From contig NC_092676.1 in NCBI RefSeq assembly GCF_964355755.1, positions 5,376,288-5,440,287 on the forward strand: a stretch of 64,000 bases of DNA. Direction: 5' to 3'. The first letter of the stretch is position 1; each line of letters begins with the position of its first letter. Source of the DNA: Antedon mediterranea. Taxonomy: Eukaryota > Echinodermata > Crinoidea > Comatulida > Antedonidae. Both the position numbers and the translations under genes were made by a program. Of the stretch, positions 1 through 9,900 are shown in pieces. Below the pieces are notes generated by a model that saw nothing but the letters and a program-made list of their open reading frames with translations, was not told the DNA's origin and ran no database searches.

Positions 1-136
1 AAATATCTTGAGAATTGATAAAAGCATGGCCAACCGAGAGAGGGTGCTACACAAATTTAACAAAAATACATAAATTATTATTATTACTTTTTTTTTGTCA
101 TGAACTAAAAATGTTCTGAAGTTTAAAAAAATTTAC

Positions 137-349
137 CTCCATAAAATGTGTAGCATTCACGATATTCTCTTTTTTCAAGGATGCAATGAGCGTGCTCAGC
201 ATGTCACGCTCTGTGTCTGTTTTCGGTAGGCCATGTTTCATGACGGCGCAAACAACGGCTGGAACAAACTTATTTTGAACCTTCTCCTTCAAGCTTTTTG
301 TTGCATCTTCTATGCAACCAGTCTGGTCAAGTTCCTGCAGAATTAGTTC
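137..349 (-). CDS. EIF4G2: EIF4G2 exon opening the MA3 domain
   Basis: Seventy-one codons between a TTATTCAG acceptor and a GAG|GTAAAT donor, in phase 0. It includes FVPAVVCAVMKHGL and TDTERDMLSTLIASLKKENI, which correspond to the first helices of the MA3 (eIF4A-binding) domain in DAP5. It is the last EIF4G2 exon inside the window; the following exons lie beyond base 1. Confidence 0.92.
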
Positions 350-3300
350 CTGAATAATAAACAAAAATGTAAATTATTATGCTTTATAATTGTTTTTAAA
401 TCGTATTTTTGAGTATCATATTTTTTGTAGGCATTTTCAACACAAGCTTAGCTTTTTGAAAACAGTGCCTCCTTCATTTTGTATATTGTAAGAAATAATA
501 ATATTAATAACTTGTTTTTATATAGCGCCGATAAACATACATTCTCACATCACTTTACATTATACTGGGTACATCAGAGACAGCAACATTCATTTTAATA
601 AAAAAAAGCTTCTTTAAATAAATAGATTTTTAGACGGGATTAAAAAATTATTTATGCGCTATACTACATAATCTGTACATAAATCTAAATAATCTGTACA
701 TAAATCTAAATAATCTCTACATATATCTAAATAATCTCTACATATATCTACACAATCTCTACATATATCTACATAATCACATAATTCTACATAATCTCTT
801 TGCAAATCTAAAATAATCTCTATAAATCTCTACATAATCTCTATAAATTTGCATCATCTCTATAAATCTACATAATCTCTATAAATCTACACAATCTCTA
901 TAAATCTACATAATCTCTATTAATCTACATAATCTCTATAAACCTACATAATCTCTACAAAAACATATATAATCTCTACATAAATCTACATATCTCTACA
1001 TAAATCTAAATTAAATCATAAAACAAGAAACGGTAATCTCTAAATAAATCTACATAATCTCTTATAAATCTACATAATCTCTACATATCTACATAATCTC
1101 TACATAAATCTAAATAATCATAGAAACGGTAGGTACCAATGCAGTAAGGACATCTTTCTTGTTGTTCGTACGTTTCTTAACAGGCTTCGGTTTCTCTTGT
1201 ATGGCTACCTGTTTGATAGGTACCATAGATGGGTTCATTTGCATCGGTACCTGTGGCTTCAGCAGGGATTGGGGTGCTTTTGCAAGGGGTGCATTAGTCT
1301 TCTTTGTGCTTGAGGGTAGCATGTTGAGGCTTTGAGGTTTCAGGATTATTGATTGGTTAGGACGAAGGCTTACCTGTGAAAAAAGAAATTTAATAGATTA
1401 GTATACAAATAATTAAGATTATGAGTGCAATGGTACAAATAATTTCATAGAGTTAAAGATCAAGATTTTACTACTCAGAAAAATTGTGTTTTTAGATGTT
1501 CATACAAGGATTTGAACATTGGTATTGGAACCACAATCAGAGTGAAAAAAGTCACCAAAACTTTTATAACATTTTAAAATAATTCAAAATACTTATTTAA
1601 AATTGGAATTCATTTATTTATTTATTATATTTTACTGGAATCTGTGGCATTTTTCTAATTCAGTACACATTTAAAAGCACAAAATACTAAACATAAAGTT
1701 TTTTTGCGATACAAGCTTTTGAAAGAATAGTGACGATATATGCACTTACTTCGTCTCCTCCTTTTGAAAAGCGTGGTGGCATATCTCTGCTTTGCGTATT
1801 TTGACGTGTTTGACCGAAACCAGAGTTTTCTTGCGACTGACGCTGCTGGTATGACTGCGACTGACTCTGGTATTGCTGTTGCCCCTGGTTACCATACGTA
1901 GGGCTCGGGTTCTGGTTCTGTTGCCGTTGACGACCCTGGTTACCATACTGTGAGTAGTTATTACTGTAGCCTATTTGAAAATAAATAAATATAATAATTT
2001 ATATAAATCGTGGTAAATTTAACGCAGATCATGAAAGCGAAAGTGCTCGATACAAAATGTAGAGCCAAATATAAATAAATGATAAATCTGAATCTTCAGA
2101 GCCAAGCACCTGAAGATTGAGTTCATACTCATGAAACAGCCTGTAGTGCAATAAAATGTTCAGTTGGTAATTTACTAGCGTCTTTATCATTTATTTATAA
2201 TAATTTATATATATTAATTAGAAAAGAAAATATTGTAAGTTATATTTTGTACATAAATTTATGAGAAAATTGTATGAGTTATGTTTTGGCCTATGTAGTA
2301 AATAAAGAAAAAATTGGTTAATGTGACGGAGGCAGGATTTGAACCAATCATTTTGGGGAGCAAGGATGTTAACCACCAAAGCTGTTTTTTTCCGGCCTAA
2401 TGGGTGTTCCTAATGCTCGTTATTTTTGTCTTTTGTCTGTTTGTTATTTTAATGTTGAGCATCAAATACATTCATTCAATCAATCAATCATCAAGAGGTT
2501 CCCACTATTGTGTTGGTCAATAGACTCATGGTTTTCATGTATTTACCAAATGTTTAATAAATATAGTATATATATATGTACATTGATGGTGAAGAAATTT
2601 GATTTAATTTAATAAATTAATATTCATACAAATTCAGCATTTTTGTTCAAAACCTACCACCAGATTTGTATTCCGAATCTCGATTAAAATTTCGCTGACG
2701 TGTTTTTGGACTGTAACTTCCGGCTCCGTAAGGGTCAAGGTCAATCACGCCTGGACCGGTTCCGACACTGCTCCCCATTGGTCCCTGTATAAATACGTCA
2801 TTGAGACCTCCTCTTGGTTGTCCTCGTCCAAGAAATCCGCGATCTCCATTTATGCCACTAAAAAAATCGGTTTGTTTGCTTGGAATATAGATGCCCAAAT
2901 CCTGAAATATAAAATTGATTGAAGGATTTTTTCTAACTTCCAATTGGATAATTGAACATACTATGAAAGCACGAGTGGTTTTAATCGTAGGTCTGCACCT
3001 CAAGCAAAAGTCCAAGTTCAAGTCAAGGATGGAACTATTTCATTAATATAATGTTAGACTTATATAGCGCCAACTACAAACATTTTTAAACGCTTTACAT
3101 CATATTTATACAGCAGTCAACAACTTCTGTAAAGCTCTGTCTACACTATCAAAATTTATGTGACAAAAAAAATGAGGTTTTCATATATATATGGACATGA
3201 TGATGCCATATCACCACTATATTTAAGCATATCACTACCATATTTAGGCACATTACACTTTTTTTGTTTGATAGTGCAAGGGTCCCTTTGTGTCGAGCTA

Positions 3301-3956
3301 CCACTAATTCGTCTGTACAAACAAACAAAAAAATAAATACAAATTCTTAAGTCTGTAAATATAAATATATAAACTTACCCGTGCTGCTTCTTGGCGCACT
3401 TGTTCAATTAATTTAGGACCCTGGTCACGCATCACTCGTCTCGGCATCCACTAGAAAATATAACAAATCAATTCCTCAAATCAAGTAAGATTAGTGTTAT
3501 TTAGCAACCAAAGACATGGAAAAAAAATAGTAATAGGAAAAAAAAATTGTATATATCAAGCAGGCGGTCCGAGTTCGAGGCTCGGTTGGGGCGACTTTTT
3601 CTCATTCTCACAGATTTAAATTAATTAATTAAATATCAGTATATCAACGGGCGGTTTAGAATTAATGTTCATTGCCTAATGTGTATATATATATATATAT
3701 AAATCATACTGTAAATTATAGAAACAGTACTCATATTCGGAACATGATCTAGTGGTATGATACTCGCCCTGTAAGCGAGAGGTTGCAGGTTCGAATCCCG
3801 CCAGAGACATTTTTTCATACAACTAAAAAGTACGGAACTTTCGCCAATGAGCTATGCTCGACGCGATTATGAGATCATGTTCCGAATATGAGCACTGTTT
3901 CTATAATTTACAGTATGATTTATATATAATTTACACAGTGCTACGCAACACCATTG

Positions 3957-3992
<36 letters not shown>

Positions 3993-6900
3993 CCAAAGGC
4001 AAATTACTGAAAAAAATGACAATGCTGTGGGTATCAGTGGCTGGATCTCAATGGAGATACAAAAATAAAAAGCGAAAAGCTAAATCAAAACGATAAAGTA
4101 AACAGCCAGAAAAGTTAGCAGAGCTTTCGGGCAACACTAGCCCTTCATCAGTGCAAGTGAAGGAATTTGGATAACGTCATAGTATAAAGCTGGCAAGTGC
4201 TGCCTGGGTGGACAGGAAGAAAAGAAATATAACAAAGGGAGCCAGGGTGGAGTCTGAATAAGAGTGGAAAACAAAGTATATATATAATCCAAAGGCACAT
4301 TACTGAAAAAATGACAATGCTGTGGGTATCAGTGGCTGGATCTCAATGGAGATACAAAATAAAATAAGCACTGAAAAAATGACAATGCTGCGGGTATCAG
4401 TGGCTGGATCTCAATGGAGATACAAAATAAAATAAGCACTGAAAAAATGACAATGCTGTGGGTATCAGTGGCTGGATCTCAATGGAGATACAAAATAAAA
4501 TAAGCACTGAAAAAATGACAATGCTGTGGGTATCAGTGGCTGGATCTCAATGGAGATACAAAATAAAATAAGCACTGAAAAAATGACAATGCTGTGGGTA
4601 TCAGTGGCTGGATCTCAATGGAGATACAAAATAAAATAAGCACTGAAAAAATGACAATGCTGTGGGTATCAGTGACTGGATCTCAATGGAGATACAAAAT
4701 AAAATAAGCACTGAAAAAATGACAATGCTGTGGGTATCAGTGGCTGGATCTCACTGGAGATGCAAAATAAAATAAGCACTGAAAAAAATGACAATGCTGT
4801 GGGTATCAGTGGCTGGATCTCAATGGAGATGCAAAATAAAATAAGCACTGAAAAAATGACAATGCTGTGGGTATCAGTGGCTGGATCTCAATGGAGATAC
4901 AAAATAAAATAAGCACTGAAAAAATGACAATGCTGTGGGTATCAGTGGCTGGATCTCAATGGAGATACAAAATAAAATAAGCACTGAAAAAATGACAATG
5001 CTGTGGGTATCAGTGGCTGGATCTCAATGGAGATACAAAATAAAATAAGCACTGAAAAAATGACAATGCTGTGGGTATCAGTGACTGGATCTCAATGGAG
5101 ATACAAAATAAAATAAGCACTGAAAAAATGACAATGCTGTGGGTATCAGTGGCTGGATCTCACTGGAGATGCAAAATAAAATAAGCACTGAAAAAAATGA
5201 CAATGCTGTGGGTATCAGTGGCTGGATCTCAATGGAGATACAAAATAAAATAAGCACTGAAAAAATGACAATGCTGTGGGTATCAGTGGCTGGATCTCAA
5301 TGGAGATACAAAATAAAATAAGCACTGAAAAAATGACAATGCTGTGGGTATCAGTGGCTGGATCTCACTGGAGATACAAATAAAATAAGCACTGAAAAAA
5401 TGACAATGCTGTGGGTATCAGTGACTGGATCTCAATGGAGATACAAATAAAATAAGCACTGAAAAAATGACAATGCTGTGGGTATCAGTGACTGGATCTC
5501 AATAGAGATACAAAAAAAAAAAAAAGGTAAATCAAAACGATAAACTAAAACAGCCAGGAAAATATATATCAGTATATCACCGGGCGGTTTAGAATTAATG
5601 TTCTTTGCCTGTTGTGTTTATATATATATATATATAAACAAATCAGGCAAAGAACATTAATTCTAAACCGCCCGGTGATATACTGAAATTTAATTAATTA
5701 ATTTGAAACGATAAAGATGAGGAAATCTGTGAGAATGAGAAAAAGTCGCCCCAACCGAGACTCGAACTCGGACCGCCTGCTTGATATGCAGATGTCCTAA
5801 CCATTAGACCACTGGGGCTTTCATGGTATTGTTCGAACTCGATTGGATAGCGACTCTTTAACATTCTCGGCATGGTACGGCGGAACAGCACTAGTCCTCA
5901 GTTGTACGCACGCGCACCAGAGATCAAATTGATACGCCCTCATCTTACAGTATTTTTATTCACGAGGCGGGATCTCCGAAGAGCTAAGTTGTTTGTTGTA
6001 TAAATGAAAATGTATTGCATGTTCTAGGAATAGGCAATTCTTGAGGTGGTGAGGATGCGTTTCCACTTTTATGTCTTTTAAATTTCCAAATCACACTGCT
6101 TATTAGGTTTAGATTTCACATACCACGATTCTAATATAGTCTCATGTTGAACTGGGAATTTTTAAAAAACTATATCGGCCCATCTCAGTAAGTTAAACTT
6201 AATCTCAGTCTGTGCCTTCAGAGCATCTGGCCTGGCCCCAGTAGGTTATTCTATCATAGAGACTTACCTCATTGTTACGTAGCTCCAGACAGTCCTGCAA
6301 CATGAACCTAATTCTTGCCGGCAGTTCATAGTTCACCGACAGCTTATTCATCCTCTCAAAATATTGATCCATCAAGGCCTACAAAAAACATTTTTGTAAG
6401 GAAAGGTTTTGATAAAATGATTTTATGTTTAAGATGAAAATCACACTAAATCTTCCACTAATGTAATGGGGCATAAACTACTGGACTGAATTGCGCACAG
6501 GTGTGGACGAAACATACTTTCTACTCCCCCAAGGGTACCTTCATGTCGAGTGCTGCCACCAAACAGCGCATGCACACTTGGGTAACCCCTAACTCTTTCG
6601 AAAGATGTACTGGGTTCTTTAAAAGTGTACACGAGCCAGATGTGTACACTGGACCTCCAGTTTTAAGTCCTTATTCGAAAAGACTTGTTCTACCACCAGA
6701 ACAATGGTCTAGCAGTTGCTTGAACCTGTGCCGATTATATAGCCATGGTTTGCAGCAGCGCCCCTGCCTTAAATTTTAAGGAACCATTTGTGGGTGTATA
6801 AAGTTGTTTCTTACCTTGGCTTTCTTTGTATCCAGCCTGCGGCCGATAGTCTTCATTATTTGACAGAGGCATTCCAAGTCTTCTGCCCTATCAGCAATTG

Positions 6901-9900
6901 ACTCATGCTTCTTCTTATCAAGCAACTGTTGGAAGAAATTAAAAACATTATCGATTATTTCACAAAACAAAATATAAACTTAAAACCAATTGGATGGCAG
7001 TCAATTTGACTATTTTTTTGCTTTAAATGACAGTTTTTGTAAAAAAAACTATTCTGTGACATTAAATTAAACTATTCAACAATTTTTTTTTTTTTTTTTT
7101 TTCTGGGGGACAATAGATCTTTAAAGGTTGCAGCTATGGATGTCTAAGGGGCAGTTGTTACCTTCATAATGTGGTTAGGCCCTCTACGGACCCACGTTTA
7201 TTTAATCTTTTTAATAATTACGATATATATGGCAATTACCTGCTTGATACACCTGTGAAGGATGGACTCATGAAGCATGTCCAACTTGCCAAGTTCGCCT
7301 GTACGAAAAAAAAATTACATGAAAAAAGTAATTGCACAATAATGTTAGTATGTTAATAGTCCTTTGACACATACACTGCTTTAAACACGAGCGATAACAT
7401 GCATTTTCAAATAATGTTTACCCCCTCTATAGTAAGTCAGAATACCATTTCGTTGGATTTCTAGGTCATTGAAGCATGGACCTTTTAGAAATTCCATGGA
7501 CATGGAGAAAAAATCGGTTGAACTGCGCATTACATGTAAGAGAACACCAACTGAGTTTGACCCAATCACTGTGAATGGATCTGAAGTCAAGTGTGTTGAG
7601 CATGCAAAGTTACTAGGTGTCAATCTTGACCGTAAATTGTCGTGGCAGACGCATGTTGACTGTTTAACCAAGCGCGTTGTACCAAGGTTGTTTTTTCTTA
7701 AGCAACTCAAGAGGTCTGGCCTAGATAGACTGGAACTGCTCCGATACTATCAAGCAGTGATACGACCAGTTCTCGAATATGCCTGTGCTGTTTGGTCCCC
7801 GAGTTTATCCAAAGCACAATCTGACCAAATCGAACATGTCCAAAGAAGAGCGTGTAACATAATATGCCCCGATGGTACCTCGTATGCTGATACCTTAACA
7901 TCATCACTCTATCTGAACGCCGCGAGAAGTTGTCAAGAAAATTCTTTGATAAAATGAAAAAAGAAGATCATATATTACACTCTCTCTTACCTAAACCTCC
8001 CACACACAACCATCAGCTCCGACGCGTTAGATCGTTCACCCTCCCCAAAGTCCGGACACAACGCACAAAAAACTTCATTACTTTCCACGGAGTTTTCAAT
8101 GATTGGTGAATGATCAGTAACTGAGTTATGATAAGCAAATTGTGAACCCCTATTGGTTTGTGTTACTGGATGTACTATGATGGCCATTGAAAGACTGATT
8201 TGTGGACTATGATTTATTTTAGTATTACTTGTTTGGACTGTGTTATACTATGTGTTTACATATTTACTATTATATTTATGTCAACTTCATCACTGCTTAC
8301 TTGATGCAATAAAGGAAATAAATAAAATAAAACACGATGATGTCATATCACTACCATATTTGGGCAATCACACTTTTTTTTTAAACAAGTTTGATATTGC
8401 AGACAGCGCAGGAGGAAAAAAGCATATTCCTACCAGTGACAGTAATGGAAGGGGGACAGGAGGCTTAAACTCTGTCTACACTTTATGTGACAACAAATAT
8501 GGAGATGATGATATCATATCACTACCATATTTGAGCACACCATACTTTTAGTTGTCAAACTAGTTTGATAGTGTAGACAGGGCTTTAGGCCTAGAGAAGA
8601 TCGTGACAATGAATATGGCTTTGTCTTGGATCCATCCAGCATCAGATACATAATATACTGTTATATCATTACGAATATAATAGTAACTTACATATGAACT
8701 TGATGTTGCCAAGCATTTTAAGCTTAGCAACATGCCTCTGCTCCTCTTCCTCCATGTCCATGTACCCATCTCTGTCGTACGCTGAAATATCAAAGTTGAT
8801 CCAAAATTTAAAAAAGTCATCATAAAATGCCATATTTATTTGAATAAACCTCCCACTTTGAATAAATGCAACACCACGTCACCCTCTCCCAACCCTATAT
8901 ATTATTTGATTATACATGTTACCATATTACACCCAAAAAAATAAATTCCTCTCCTGAATAAACGCCACTAAAAACCCTCCTGTTCAAATAAATATAGTAC
9001 ATATCACACAATACTCTCATATGGTATCAAGTCTAACTAAAAAATCCCACAGTATCCGAGCATAGCGCAGTTTCAACAATATCTATAAATCATTCGGTTT
9101 TTATAATTTCTAACATAATCGTAATTCAGCAAACCTTTGAACGCCTTTGACCGGTTTTCAAACTCATCTTGACACTTGGCAATAAGGAGACGCTGGAAAG
9201 TCTAAAAGAAAGAAAAATCAAATTGAATAATTTAAAAAAATAAGACTAGAAGGGCACTCACAGAGCATAACCCTCCTCCTAGGCATGCGAAAATTGAATC
9301 ACATGTTCCCATTCAGCTATTCAAGTTCAACGTAAACATTTATTTTTTTTCTTACATCTTTCATAAAAAAATTACAAAATATAAAATAATAAATAAGTTA
9401 CTACTTCAACAAGATGGGTAGGTAGTATTGAATTTGAAATATATATCAATCATATTTATTTATCATATCTTTTATATTAAATTGTATTTTCTTTTTTATT
9501 CTTTTTTTCTTTAAAAAATTAATCCTGCTAACTTTAACAAATATAGAAAGAAGCAAACATACCTGATGGACCTTATAACCTCTAGTTGAAGTTCTTTGTA
9601 ATTTCTTTTATTATTTTAAACATATTTGGATTCATCTTAAATAATTTATATAATCTGTTTTTCATTTTAAACTTGATAACATTATGTGTTAGAGAAAACA
9701 TACTAGTTAAGACAAAAATCTTCATTATTATATGAAGTCTGTTGTTTTTTGGAGTTCCTAATTTTGTTATTCTATATTATTTATATTTTATATTTTTGTT
9801 TTGAGGAGCCTATTTACTACAAGCTATGCTTTTATTTACGCTCCTCCACTTTATATGCGTTATTAGTAAACTAAAATAACATTTTGGCAGATGTAATACT

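Noticed and set aside
640-1130. CRISPR-like spaced repeats
   Set aside because: The units are contiguous, degenerate and AT-rich without unique spacers, and the genome is eukaryotic. It is a minisatellite.
2654-2657. Alternative EIF4G2 donor four bases downstream (GGTAG|GTTTTG)
   Set aside because: It puts the next exon out of frame with a stop after three codons. The G|GTAGGT donor at 2658/2657 keeps the frame and the homology.
3751-3808. tRNA gene (apparent Thr-TGT anticodon)
   Set aside because: The acceptor stem does not pair, position 33 is C, and the sequence sits inside a fold-back repeat. Treated as a tRNA-like repeat core.
4105-4160. Hammerhead-ribozyme-like core on the minus strand (CTGATGA, GGGC/GCCC stem, GAAA)
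   Set aside because: A helix II and GAAA can be drawn, but an extra A interrupts helix II, helix III would be only 2 bp, and no pairing for helix I is visible. The copies at 43.6 and 29.9 kb have lost the core. A ribozyme covariance search on all copies would settle it.
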